Under the pieces are notes generated by a model that saw only the letters and a list, made by a program, of their open reading frames with translations, was not told where the DNA came from and made no database searches. From contig NZ_WXVU01000010.1 in assembly GCF_009900745.1 (NCBI RefSeq), positions 62,074-126,073 of the forward strand: a DNA stretch of 64,000 bases. The letters are read 5' to 3'. Positions 56,546 to 64,000 of this stretch are shown here, in pieces. Source of the DNA: Chryseobacterium sp. c4a. Its GTDB lineage: Bacteria; Bacteroidota; Bacteroidia; Flavobacteriales; Weeksellaceae. The position numbers and the translations under genes were made by a program. Each line of letters opens with the position of its first letter. The stretch's first letter is position 1.

Positions 56546-56974
56546 ATGTTAAGTTTAAAAGTAATTAATTATTTGAAGCAAAAAGAGGCTTGGTTTGAAG
56601 ATGTAGATATCGACTGTGAAAGGTATAGAGAAATTCTGAGTGATTTAAATTTGAATACTAGCTCTGATTTTGGCATTTTCTATACCCATGCAGAGGAAAA
56701 TCCAGGAGGTTTTTCTTCGAAAAAATTTGAATTATGGCAGATATGCTGGATGTATGAAAATAGTGATTACAGCGTTATTAATAATCGTTTAAGAAGAGAT
56801 TTGAATTTAAATGATAACTATTATGTAATTTCAGAGTTTGAGGGGGAAAGGGCATATTTTTATAATAAAGAGAAAAATAGTGTCGAAATAATTGGTTACT
56901 CTGAAAATGGAGTGGTTGTTATTAAAAAGTGGGAATCATTTAATGATTTCCTAGAATGGTATTTTGAGGTTTAA
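56546..56974 (+). CDS. SUKH-type (SMI1/KNR4-like) immunity protein, tentative
   Basis: 142 residues, acidic. The pattern of an N-terminal helix, then FGIFYTHAEENPGG and a later GERAYFYNKEKNSVEII strand pair, with a final SFNDFLEWYFEV helix, matches SUKH-superfamily immunity proteins. No toxin gene lies next to it. Assignment by shape of the sequence only; other small-acidic-protein families are possible. Confidence 0.55.
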   Translation: MLSLKVINYLKQKEAWFEDVDIDCERYREILSDLNLNTSSDFGIFYTHAEENPGGFSSKKFELWQICWMYENSDYSVINNRLRRDLNLNDNYYVISEFEGERAYFYNKEKNSVEIIGYSENGVVVIKKWESFNDFLEWYFEV

Positions 56975-57083
56975 TTTAGCTTTATAAGAGTCAACTAATA
57001 TAGAAAACTGAATATAAGGAGTGAGGCGAGCCCGTTTCAGTAAAGGGATAAATGTTGTTGATCTCAATTGATGGGAAGCAAAG

Positions 57084-57413
57084 ATGAGTATATTAAATTT
57101 TAAAAATAAAATAATTCAGCTATTAGAAAATAATGGCAGTGATGAAGATATTGATAATGTACTAACTGACTATATTAATGAAGGAGGGACGAGAAATGAA
57201 GTTTATCAATCTTTAAATGAAATTTTTTTGATGGAAGAAAGTATGATTCAAAAAAATTTCAAATTACAAGATCAATTTGATTATTTAGGTGAGTTGCAAA
57301 CAATAATCACAGGATATTGTTCACCTGATTCTATTGTAAAATTTAAAAATGAACCTACTACTAATATGGATGATTTTTTAAGTTATGTTCGAGGTGGAAA
57401 ATGGAAAGTTTGA
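57084..57413 (+). CDS. Hypothetical small protein of the immunity-like array
   Basis: 109 residues, acidic and helical, no recognised family. The AT-rich gene sits between two genes that look like toxin-immunity proteins, with 12 bases to the next one. A predicted role as another immunity gene is from context only. Confidence 0.5.
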   Translation: MSILNFKNKIIQLLENNGSDEDIDNVLTDYINEGGTRNEVYQSLNEIFLMEESMIQKNFKLQDQFDYLGELQTIITGYCSPDSIVKFKNEPTTNMDDFLSYVRGGKWKV

Positions 57414-57425
57414 AGTGATTTATAA

Positions 57426-57713
57426 ATGATAAATAATTTTGAAAATAATTTCCCTCGAATGTATCAATTACTTGGTGCATGGTTTAGTGATTTAGATTAT
57501 GAAGATATCACCTATAAGGAGGTAATAAAAAATTATAAAAAGGTAACAAAGAGCGAAGAAATACACTTGTTACAATTAGAATTTAAAGAAGTTTTAATAA
57601 AAAAAATAATCGATTATAAGTATATATCTCACCTATCTAATATATATTTTGAAAATAATGAAGATGTTTTGAAATGGCTCAATGAAATATATAATCATTT
57701 AATTGAAGTTTAA
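57426..57713 (+). CDS. CdiI-like immunity protein, tentative
   Basis: 95 residues. The opening FPRMYQLLGAWFSDLDYED, then a helical VIKNYKKVTKSEEI and a C-terminal YFENNEDVLKWLNEIYNHL, resemble the small CdiI-type immunity proteins that open with an L-L-G-x-[WY]-F-x-x-D pattern. Twelve bases after the previous gene. Assignment is by eye. Confidence 0.55.
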   Translation: MINNFENNFPRMYQLLGAWFSDLDYEDITYKEVIKNYKKVTKSEEIHLLQLEFKEVLIKKIIDYKYISHLSNIYFENNEDVLKWLNEIYNHLIEV

Positions 57714-57741
57714 AAAAATGGACTAAAATAAATTTTTAAAT

Positions 57742-57749
57742 TATATTTG
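57742..57749 (+). promoter_or_regulatory. Probable promoter -7 of the beta-barrel gene
   Basis: TATATTTG, exact for TAnnTTTG, 74 bases before the start codon at 57824, leaving a leader that contains a 10-bp hairpin. Confidence 0.6.
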
Positions 57750-57753
57750 TATG

Positions 57754-57786
57754 CTACAATTCCTTCTGTTAAAGAGGGAATTGTAG
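57754..57786 (+). other. 10-bp hairpin in the 5' leader of the beta-barrel gene
   Basis: CTACAATTCC (57754-57763) and GGAATTGTAG (57777-57786) are perfect complements around a 13-base loop. It lies immediately after the promoter -7 element, so it would be at the very 5' end of the transcript, where it could stabilise the mRNA. No T-tract follows. Confidence 0.55.
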
Positions 57787-57823
57787 TTTATAAAAACTAT
57801 AATTATTTAACTCAAAAACAACC

Positions 57824-58444
57824 ATGAAAAAGAACATTTCACTCGTTCTATTATTTGCTATTTCAACGCTTGTCAGTGCACAAAAATCAGAAATAAGCTT
57901 TGGAGTAAAAGGAGGTTATACCTTATCCAGCATGAAATTTTACGGAGAAAAACTGGATTCAAAATCTTATTTCTATGCTGGTATAGTTGCTGAAAAACCA
58001 ATTTCTTCTCAATTCAGTGTACAGGCAGAGGCAGTATATACTCAATTAGGAGGCAGTGCTTCATATCCATGGACTCAACTGGTAGGGAATGAAATTGTAG
58101 ATGTAGGTGACATGAAATTTGATTACAAAATTAATCAGATACAGGTTCCTATTTCTGCAAAATATTATTTTATACCAAAATTTTCTGCTTCTGTGGGAAT
58201 GAACATCGGATTTAATATTTCATCAAAAACAAAAATCAGTACTATGTTTGGCGAGGATACCGGAGAATCTGAGGGCTTAAAAACAGTAAACCTCTTCCCT
58301 TTCCTTGGTGCAGAATATAAAATTACTGAAAAGTTCTTTGTAGATGCCCGATACAATTTCAATTTCTTTGAAATGAATAAAAGTAATACTGTTCCTACAA
58401 AAGTTGGTTTTCTACAAGCTGGTGTAGGATATCGTTTTAAATAA
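57824..58444 (+). CDS. Outer-membrane beta-barrel protein (porin-like)
   Basis: 206 residues with a signal peptide (MKKNISLVLLFAISTLVSAQ), then repeated amphipathic strands: FGVKGGYTLSSM, FSVQAEAVYTQLGG, FFVDARYNFNF, ending VGFLQAGVGYRFK with a terminal aromatic, the mark of outer-membrane barrels. About eight strands. Fits the PorT/OMP_b-brl family. Single-gene unit with own promoter and terminator. Confidence 0.92.
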   Translation: MKKNISLVLLFAISTLVSAQKSEISFGVKGGYTLSSMKFYGEKLDSKSYFYAGIVAEKPISSQFSVQAEAVYTQLGGSASYPWTQLVGNEIVDVGDMKFDYKINQIQVPISAKYYFIPKFSASVGMNIGFNISSKTKISTMFGEDTGESEGLKTVNLFPFLGAEYKITEKFFVDARYNFNFFEMNKSNTVPTKVGFLQAGVGYRFK

Positions 58445-58467
58445 AACTTACATTTTCAATAGTATAT

Positions 58468-58500
58468 GGCTGTTTCCATTTGGGAACAGTCTTTTTTTGT
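58468..58500 (+). terminator. Intrinsic terminator after the beta-barrel gene
   Basis: GGCTGTTTCC pairs with GGGAACAGTC (two G-U) around a short ATTT loop and is followed by seven T, 24 bases past the stop. Confidence 0.85.
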
Positions 58501-58571
58501 CTATCGATCAACTTAACTCTTTCCAAAAACAGGTTATTGAAGCTTAAAATCAAATTCTTATTTTTTTAGAC

Positions 58572-58579
58572 TACCTTTG
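58572..58579 (+). promoter_or_regulatory. Promoter -7 element of the helicase gene
   Basis: TACCTTTG, exact for TAnnTTTG. A reading frame open from 58577 begins inside this element, showing that the real translation start must be further downstream. Confidence 0.65.
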
Positions 58580-58636
58580 CAGGATGTAATTCTTTCAGAC
58601 AGAGGGAATTTTTATTTAAATTTTAAAATAATTCAT

Positions 58637-59950
58637 TTGAATTTTACAGACTTAAACTTAATAGAACCTATTGCCAAGGCAATCCAGGAACAGGGATATA
58701 CGACTCCAACACCCATTCAGGAAAGATCTATTCCTGAAATTTTACAAGGCAGAGACTTTTTAGGCTGTGCACAGACCGGTACGGGAAAAACAGCTGCATT
58801 TGCTATTCCTATTTTACAAAACTTATCTAAAAATAAGATACCTAACAAAAATATTAAAGCTTTAATCCTTACGCCTACCAGAGAATTGGCTATTCAGATT
58901 GAAGAGAACATTCACGCTTACGGTAAATATCTTCCCCTAAAAGAACTTGTTATTTTCGGAGGAGTGAAACAAGGAAACCAGGAAGCTGCTCTAAAAAAAG
59001 GGATTGATATTTTGGTGGCTACACCAGGAAGACTTCTTGATTTTATTGCTCAGGGAATTATCAGCTTGAAAAATCTTGAAATATTTGTTCTAGATGAAGC
59101 TGACAGAATGCTTGATATGGGATTTGTGCATGATGTAAAAAGAATCATCAAACTTTTACCACAGAAAAGACAGACCTTATTCTTCTCTGCAACGATGCCG
59201 GGAGAAATTCAGAAACTGGCTAATTCTATCCTGAACAATCCTGTAAAGGTAGAAGTTACTCCTGTTTCTTCTACAGCAGATACTATTAAACAATCTGTTT
59301 ACTTTGTAGAAAAAGAAAACAAGCTGAATCTTTTATCTCATATTCTTCAAAATGACATTTCAGATTCAGTATTGGTATTTGCGAGAACAAAACATGGTGC
59401 CGATAAAATCGCCAGAAAGCTTCAAAAAGACAATATCTCTGCAGAAGCAATTCACGGGAACAAATCTCAAAATGCGAGACAGAATGCCCTTAATAATTTC
59501 AAATCAGGTAAAACCAGAGTTCTTGTAGCGACAGATATTGCTGCAAGAGGAATTGATATTGATGAATTAAAATTTGTAATCAACTTTGAGCTCTCTGACG
59601 TTTCTGAAACCTATGTACACAGAATTGGAAGAACAGGAAGAGCCGGAGCAGAAGGAACTTCTATTTCTTTTGTAGACGGATTGGATCTTCTTAATCTGAA
59701 AAATACGGAAAAACTAATCGGAAAGAAAATTCCTGTTATCAAGAACCACCCGTTCCATACGGATGATCTTGTAGCACAGAAAAGAGATTCTAATAACAAA
59801 CCTGTTGCTGCAGGAGGTGAGAGACCACAAAGACCTAGTAACAACTCAAGACCTAACAATAACAGAAATAAAAAGAAGCCAAGATCTTCTGAAACTCCTT
59901 CTACAGGTTTTAAAAAGCCTAAGAATAAGAATTTCACCAGAAAAAAATAA
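58637..59950 (+). CDS. DEAD-box RNA helicase (RhlE-type)
   Basis: 437 residues from the TTG at 58637, giving [16 protein letters not shown], the usual RhlE-like start; no ATG is available nearby. The frame extends upstream to 58577, but that overlaps the promoter. Motifs: Q-motif [18 protein letters not shown] (I), PTRELA, GGVKQ, TPGRLLD, DEAD (II), SAT (III), ARGIDI and [10 protein letters not shown] (VI). The C-terminal tail from about 390 is low-complexity Asn/Arg/Lys/Pro, RNA-binding. Likely in rRNA processing or RNA decay. Confidence 0.94.
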   Translation: MNFTDLNLIEPIAKAIQEQGYTTPTPIQERSIPEILQGRDFLGCAQTGTGKTAAFAIPILQNLSKNKIPNKNIKALILTPTRELAIQIEENIHAYGKYLPLKELVIFGGVKQGNQEAALKKGIDILVATPGRLLDFIAQGIISLKNLEIFVLDEADRMLDMGFVHDVKRIIKLLPQKRQTLFFSATMPGEIQKLANSILNNPVKVEVTPVSSTADTIKQSVYFVEKENKLNLLSHILQNDISDSVLVFARTKHGADKIARKLQKDNISAEAIHGNKSQNARQNALNNFKSGKTRVLVATDIAARGIDIDELKFVINFELSDVSETYVHRIGRTGRAGAEGTSISFVDGLDLLNLKNTEKLIGKKIPVIKNHPFHTDDLVAQKRDSNNKPVAAGGERPQRPSNNSRPNNNRNKKKPRSSETPSTGFKKPKNKNFTRKK

Positions 59951-59954
59951 AAGA

Positions 59955-59988
59955 AAACCCCTCTCATTTTGAAAGGGGTTTATTTTTT
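59955..59988 (+). terminator. Intrinsic terminator after the helicase gene
   Basis: AAACCCCT / AGGGGTTT stem with a loop of about eleven bases and a T-rich tail, a few bases after the stop codon. The A-tract before the stem lets it also serve the convergent gene on the minus strand. Confidence 0.88.
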
Positions 59989-60011
59989 ATTGTCACTTAT
60001 TAATTTCTATC

Positions 60012-61154
60012 TCATTCTTTTCGTTTGGTATAACAATACCCAATAATGCAGAAAGGTAAACAAGCTGCTAAATAAGTAGTAGAAAAGAAATTACTCTGAA
60101 AATCAAAACCAAGGATCAAGTACTTCTCAGTAACAAAACTCACCATTACTAAAAATGTAATATAGGCAGAAAAAGAAAATACGCTTTCTATTCTTTTAGC
60201 ATAAAATGATGCCATGATAGCCAATACAATAAAGAAAAGCATTACATATTTGTTGCTTTGCCCCTGAAGAGTTAGAGGGTTATATTGTAACAGGTGATCC
60301 AGATTTTTAGCGGGTAGAAAAACACTAGCTAATAAGATTCCTGCAGTGAGAAGAAGGCTTAGTCCAAATTTAATTTTCTTTTCCCAGCCTGTGTTCAAAA
60401 AAGGTCTTAATAAGAAAATAATCAACGGTATGATGACCACACTTCTGGTAAGGCACAGAACCCCTATAGATATTCCCAACAGAATAGGTTTTTGAAAATA
60501 ATCATGTTTAAATTTACTATGCCAGAAAAGCATAAATGCTGCAACAGCAATAAAAGAAGCAATAAAATCACTCTTACAGACTACATCATAAATGTATGCC
60601 AACGATATTCCCAGCATCAATATGCCTATAAACCGGATGAAATTGCTTTTAAATTCAAGACAGATAGTATATGCAAATAGTAAAAATGCAGCGACCTGAA
60701 GGTATCCTACATTTCCTATGAAATAAAATATACTGGACAATAATAACTGCCCGGGAAGATAGGAAGACAGATTTCCCATAAAGTTTGGGGTATCATAAAT
60801 GTACTTTCCTTTGATCCAATATTCCAATGAAAATTCTAAAGTCTGCCATCGATCTATATTCATTTTGTAAGGATCTTTCATGACATGGCATAGTGCAATA
60901 TAAACCAAAGCTATTCCTGCTATCAGAATGTATACAAACTTCCCTGATATAATTTTCTTTAGCCTCTCCCATTTTCCTGCAGAAAACAAAAATACATTAG
61001 CTACAGAAAAAACAACAACCAAAATGCTGAGTGGAACGAAAGATTGCCTGATCCCATATTTTGTCAGGAATAAAAGATTCACAACAAAATAAACAGTGAA
61101 CAGAAGAATGCTATTAAGCTGGTTACCTTTTACAAACTTTAGAATTCCATTCAT
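60012..61154 (-). CDS. Polytopic membrane protein, possibly a GT-C-like glycosyltransferase
   Basis: 380 residues with about ten to eleven hydrophobic helices. A conserved-looking exoplasmic loop follows helix 3: DPYKMNIDRWQTLEFSLEYWIKGKYIYDTPNFMGNLSSYLPGQ, where acidic residues precede an aromatic-rich stretch, as in polyprenyl-dependent GT-C enzymes. I do not recognise a specific family. It overlaps tatD by a single base. Role in envelope glycan synthesis is a guess. Confidence 0.7.
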   Translation of the reverse strand: MNGILKFVKGNQLNSILLFTVYFVVNLLFLTKYGIRQSFVPLSILVVVFSVANVFLFSAGKWERLKKIISGKFVYILIAGIALVYIALCHVMKDPYKMNIDRWQTLEFSLEYWIKGKYIYDTPNFMGNLSSYLPGQLLLSSIFYFIGNVGYLQVAAFLLFAYTICLEFKSNFIRFIGILMLGISLAYIYDVVCKSDFIASFIAVAAFMLFWHSKFKHDYFQKPILLGISIGVLCLTRSVVIIPLIIFLLRPFLNTGWEKKIKFGLSLLLTAGILLASVFLPAKNLDHLLQYNPLTLQGQSNKYVMLFFIVLAIMASFYAKRIESVFSFSAYITFLVMVSFVTEKYLILGFDFQSNFFSTTYLAACLPFCIIGYCYTKRKE

Positions 61155-61924
61155 TATAAGTCGGTTTTAAAAAGACTCCTGGCATTTTCAGTGGTCATTC
61201 TATCTATTTCAGAGAAATCCTTACCATAGATATCCACCAGCTTTCCGGCAACAAGGTCAAGATATGAACTTTCATTTCTTTTTCCTCTGTGTGGAACTGG
61301 TGCTAAATAAGGTGAATCTGTTTCCAACACGATTTTATCTAAAGGGATTTCGCCCAGGAACTGGTCTATTTTTCCATTTTTAAAGGTCACTACTCCACCA
61401 ATTCCTAAAATAAAGTTCAGATCAATCGCATGCTGAGCCTGTTCCAGATTTCCGGAAAAGCAATGGAAAATCCCTCTCAATTTCGGATGTTTCTTTCTTT
61501 CCAGTACTTCGAACGTTTCATCAAAACTTTCTCTGGTATGAATCACAATTGGCAGGTCTTTTTCTATTGCCCAGTCGATTTGCTGTTCAAAAGCTTTTAC
61601 CTGAATATCCAATGTTGTTTTATCCCAATACAAATCGATTCCGATCTCTCCTATGGCCGGAAACTGTCTTTGGTCAAGATAATTTTTAACAATCTCTAAT
61701 TCCTTTTCCCAAGATTCCGGTTTTACATAACAAGGATGAAGTCCCATCATTGAAAAAATCTGTCCAGGATATTCGGTTTCCAGTTGCAGCATCTTCTCAT
61801 GGGATTCAGAATCTATTGCGGGTAGATAAAATTCAGAAATTCCTTTATCTAAAGCTCTCTGAATAGCTTCTTTTCTATCTTCATCAAATTCTTCTGCGTA
61901 TAAATGGGTATGTGTATCAATCAT
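61154..61924 (-). CDS. tatD: TatD-family metal-dependent hydrolase
   Basis: 256 residues, TIM-barrel amidohydrolase type: MIDTHTHLYAEEFDEDR with the first metal histidines, GEIGIDLYWDKT, VIHTRESFDET, GIFHCFSGN, ETDSPYLAPVPHRGKRNES. Standard for TatD DNases. Overlaps the membrane-protein gene by one base, so they are co-transcribed. Confidence 0.95.
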   Translation of the reverse strand: MIDTHTHLYAEEFDEDRKEAIQRALDKGISEFYLPAIDSESHEKMLQLETEYPGQIFSMMGLHPCYVKPESWEKELEIVKNYLDQRQFPAIGEIGIDLYWDKTTLDIQVKAFEQQIDWAIEKDLPIVIHTRESFDETFEVLERKKHPKLRGIFHCFSGNLEQAQHAIDLNFILGIGGVVTFKNGKIDQFLGEIPLDKIVLETDSPYLAPVPHRGKRNESSYLDLVAGKLVDIYGKDFSEIDRMTTENARSLFKTDL

Positions 61925-61929
61925 TTTAT

Positions 61930-62451
61930 TTAAAATTTCAATAGATCTTCATAAGGGTTTTCAAGTCCCAGCAGTATTCCAAATGCCGGTTCTGTTTTGA
62001 TTCCCTGTTTTTTAAGCTCTATTATTTCTTGTTTAAACTCTTCTCCTTTTTCCTGTAATATTTTGTGCTCAGCAACCATGTGAAGATAGGCGTTTTGCTG
62101 GGTAGTAGGTCTATTTTGTCCGAAAATTTCAATGGGAAATTCTTCTAACATAAAATTCAATGTAATGCATTTTTCACCATTTACCATGGGATATTTCACG
62201 TCTACATCGTGGGGAATAAACCGGCTAAACATTAAATCGTCCAGGAAGTCTTCTTCAAATCTTAAGTCCACCTCAAAAATAAGATCCAGATCACTTCCTT
62301 CTATATCAATTCCAATAGGAATCGTACCTGCTAAAATGGGTGAATATTCTTTTAATTTTTCAAAAATATGATGCTTTGAAAGAACTTCGTAAGCTCTTCT
62401 TTGTCTTTCATTTCCATTTTTCAGATAGTCGATTCTGGTGAAATCAGGCAT
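61930..62451 (-). CDS. DUF4269 nucleotidyltransferase-like protein
   Basis: 173 residues. ILAGTIPIGIDIEGSDLDLIFEV resembles the nucleotidyltransferase hG-S/G-x-D-x-D motif with a split spacing, as in DUF4269 proteins; the rest is alpha/beta. Abuts the GSCFA gene (0-base gap) and precedes tatD by 5 bases, so it is in the same transcript. Confidence 0.82.
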   Translation of the reverse strand: MPDFTRIDYLKNGNERQRRAYEVLSKHHIFEKLKEYSPILAGTIPIGIDIEGSDLDLIFEVDLRFEEDFLDDLMFSRFIPHDVDVKYPMVNGEKCITLNFMLEEFPIEIFGQNRPTTQQNAYLHMVAEHKILQEKGEEFKQEIIELKKQGIKTEPAFGILLGLENPYEDLLKF

Positions 62452-63402
62452 TTAAAATATTTTATGTTTTACCTTTTTACGTTGAAGGTCAATTCTCTGA
62501 TCTAATTTTTCTCTGAATTCAATAAATTTCGGATCTTTTGTATCATTCGTTCTATGTTCTAAAGCTCTCATGATCTTAAAGTTTTCTTTAATGAAGCCTT
62601 TTGTTTCTTCTGAAAAATAAGAGTCACCAAACTTATCAAAAATATAATTAACGGCTTGAGTGCTCGGATGGATCATATCTTCTTTATAAAAACGATAATC
62701 CCGAAGATCATCCATTAAAATCTCGTAAACAGGTAAATAATGGCAGTCTTCAAACAGAGATATGGATTCATGAATTGCTGTAATCAATTTGGATTTACTT
62801 AGCTGATTCTCTACCATTCCATCTTTTGTATGTCTTACCGGAGAAACAGAAAATAAGATCTGAACACCTTCTTTGCAGATATCTTTAAGTTCCAGAATGG
62901 TATTGTAAATGGAGCCTGTAAGTTCCTGATGAGACAACAATCTCTTCTCAAAGAACTTCTGGGGAATTTTATGACAATTGGCAACTAACTTATTCTTGGG
63001 AATAAACTCATAGATGAAGGAAGATCCGTAAGTGATAATAATCCAGTCAGCTTCCTGAAGAAAAGCATTTCCCTCTTCAATTTCCCCGTTGATCTTATCC
63101 AGTGTTTGATGAATATATCTTGTATCAAAACTGGTATGATGATCCAGAGAGATGTATTCTTCATTATAGGTAATCAGTTCCTCTTCCACATAGAAATCAG
63201 AATCATGAAGCCTTTTTACCGCGTTATTGATTGAAAAAGGGTTAAAAATAGTTCCAAAAGGATTATTAAGAGTCTGAAGTTGCCCATTTTTAAGCAATTC
63301 TGTCATTTCAGAGGCAAAACATGAACCTATTGAAAATATTCTATCTTCAATTTCAATCTTTTTCTCTGATGTTGGAATATCTACTTCTGTTCTGAATTTC
63401 AT
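62452..63402 (-). CDS. GSCFA-domain protein
   Basis: 316 residues from the ATG at 63402 (MKFRTEVDIP); an upstream frame to 63465 is unlikely. The domain is named for the GSCFA motif, seen in DRIFSIGSCFASEM near residue 28, with ADWIIITYGSSF and the HPSTQAVNYIFDKF end. The SGNH/GDSL-like fold predicts an acyl or acetyl ester hydrolase or transferase on glycans. Co-transcribed with the DUF4269 and tatD genes. Confidence 0.9.
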   Translation of the reverse strand: MKFRTEVDIPTSEKKIEIEDRIFSIGSCFASEMTELLKNGQLQTLNNPFGTIFNPFSINNAVKRLHDSDFYVEEELITYNEEYISLDHHTSFDTRYIHQTLDKINGEIEEGNAFLQEADWIIITYGSSFIYEFIPKNKLVANCHKIPQKFFEKRLLSHQELTGSIYNTILELKDICKEGVQILFSVSPVRHTKDGMVENQLSKSKLITAIHESISLFEDCHYLPVYEILMDDLRDYRFYKEDMIHPSTQAVNYIFDKFGDSYFSEETKGFIKENFKIMRALEHRTNDTKDPKFIEFREKLDQRIDLQRKKVKHKIF

Positions 63403-63478
63403 AATAACAGATATCAGGCGGCAGATGATAGGTGGCAGGCAATTCTGATACCTACTCCCTATCATTTGTAACCTTATT

Positions 63479-64000
63479 TTAGCTTTCTCTTCTTAAAAGA
63501 TAGTTTGCAAGCTCAATGAACGGCTTTTTCTTCTCTTCCGGAATATCAATTTTCTGAAGATAACTTTGACCGATCTCATTATGTTTTTCGATTAAACGAA
63601 GTGCTTTCTCGTCTACTTTTGTTCTTCTGAAAATTTTCTCAACTCCGTAGATCTTATCAACGTTATCTGTCTTTTTAGAATACCAATAATCAAGCTCTTT
63701 TCTTTCTTCCTCCGTAGCATGTTCTCTTGCTAACAGATAAAGAACAGTCTTCTTGTTCTCATAGATATCTCCGGCATGTTTTTTACCAAACTGTGCCTGA
63801 TCTCCGAATACATCCAGATAATCATCCATGATTTGGAATGCTATTCCGATGTGTTTTCCGAAATTGAAAATGGCTTTTGCATCTTTAAAATCAGCTTTAG
63901 CAATTAAAGCTCCGATCTCAAAAGAAGAAGCACTCAATACTCCGGTTTTGTAGGTAATCATTCTGATATAATCATCAAAAGTTACATTTTCCTGAGTCTC
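63479..64000 (-). CDS. Polyprenyl synthetase, C-terminal part (N-terminus beyond window)
   Basis: 173 codons visible; the frame is open at base 64000, so the first aspartate motif is off the edge. Visible are KTGVLSASSFEIGALIA, the second aspartate-rich motif IAFQIMDDYLDVFGD and DIYENKKTVLYLLA, which mark an all-trans farnesyl/geranylgeranyl/longer-chain diphosphate synthase. It supplies isoprenoid chains for quinone or carrier lipids. Chain length cannot be told from this half. Confidence 0.93.
   Translation of the reverse strand, partial: ETQENVTFDDYIRMITYKTGVLSASSFEIGALIAKADFKDAKAIFNFGKHIGIAFQIMDDYLDVFGDQAQFGKKHAGDIYENKKTVLYLLAREHATEEERKELDYWYSKKTDNVDKIYGVEKIFRRTKVDEKALRLIEKHNEIGQSYLQKIDIPEEKKKPFIELANYLLRRES

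Overview
The window is low-GC DNA from a member of the Flavobacteriia, most likely Chryseobacterium or a close relative in the Weeksellaceae. This rests on the gene content (parA-parB-DUF5683-dapB-lepB run, GSCFA, WbqC, DUF4269, DUF6438 proteins, outer-membrane beta-barrel and OmpA lipoproteins), on Lys/Ile/Asn-rich proteins, and on several matches to the Bacteroidota promoter TTTG-N19-TAnnTTTG, one of them perfect. Species identity is inference; no search was possible.

Region 1 (1-26409) is the right-hand part of a trans-acyltransferase polyketide biosynthetic island, all on the minus strand. In transcription order it encodes a NusG/UpxY-like antiterminator, a SAM methyltransferase, a short-chain dehydrogenase, a 4'-phosphopantetheinyl transferase, an unrecognised 197-residue protein, a cytochrome P450, a metallo-hydrolase of the BaeB/PksB kind, a stand-alone AT-AT-ER protein, a chorismate-lyase-like protein, and two giant PKS proteins that carry no AT domain. 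The first PKS (2759 aa) reads AMP-ligase-ACP-KS-DH-KR-ACP-KS. The second starts KR-MT-ACP-KS-DH-KR and runs off the left edge. The joint reading is that chorismate is cut to 4-hydroxybenzoate, which the AMP-ligase activates and loads as an aromatic starter. The trans-AT supplies malonyl units, and P450, SDR and methyltransferase tailor the product. Starter logic of this kind is known from elansolid-type pathways of Bacteroidota; the product here is unknown.

Region 2 (26410-29220) is the junction of the island with the chromosome: a perfect palindrome, a decayed IS481-type transposase with two frameshifts, a Bacteroidota-type tyrosine recombinase, a terminator, and four identical tandem tRNA-Asp(GTC) genes driven by a consensus promoter. 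The arrangement fits integration of a mobile island next to the tRNA-Asp array, although the second attachment site lies outside the window.

Region 3 (29221-46760) is ordinary chromosome, nearly all minus strand: thioredoxin, cysteine desulfurase, a lipoprotein, a four-gene operon resembling decaprenylphosphoryl-ribose/arabinose synthesis (UbiA-type phosphoribosyltransferase, DprE1-like, DprE2-like, HAD phosphatase), OmpA and lipocalin lipoproteins, an S8 protease, WbqC, signal peptidase I, dapB, DUF5683, parB, parA, tonB and purA.

Region 4 (46983-64000) has plus-strand genes (lipase-like hydrolase, P-loop kinase, WYL regulator, zinc ribbon, HEAT repeat, hpt, adk, obg, DUF6438, a small array of immunity-like proteins, a beta-barrel protein, a DEAD-box helicase). 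It also has two minus-strand blocks: an ABC-F ATPase, and a final run of a polytopic membrane protein, TatD, DUF4269, GSCFA and a truncated polyprenyl synthetase.
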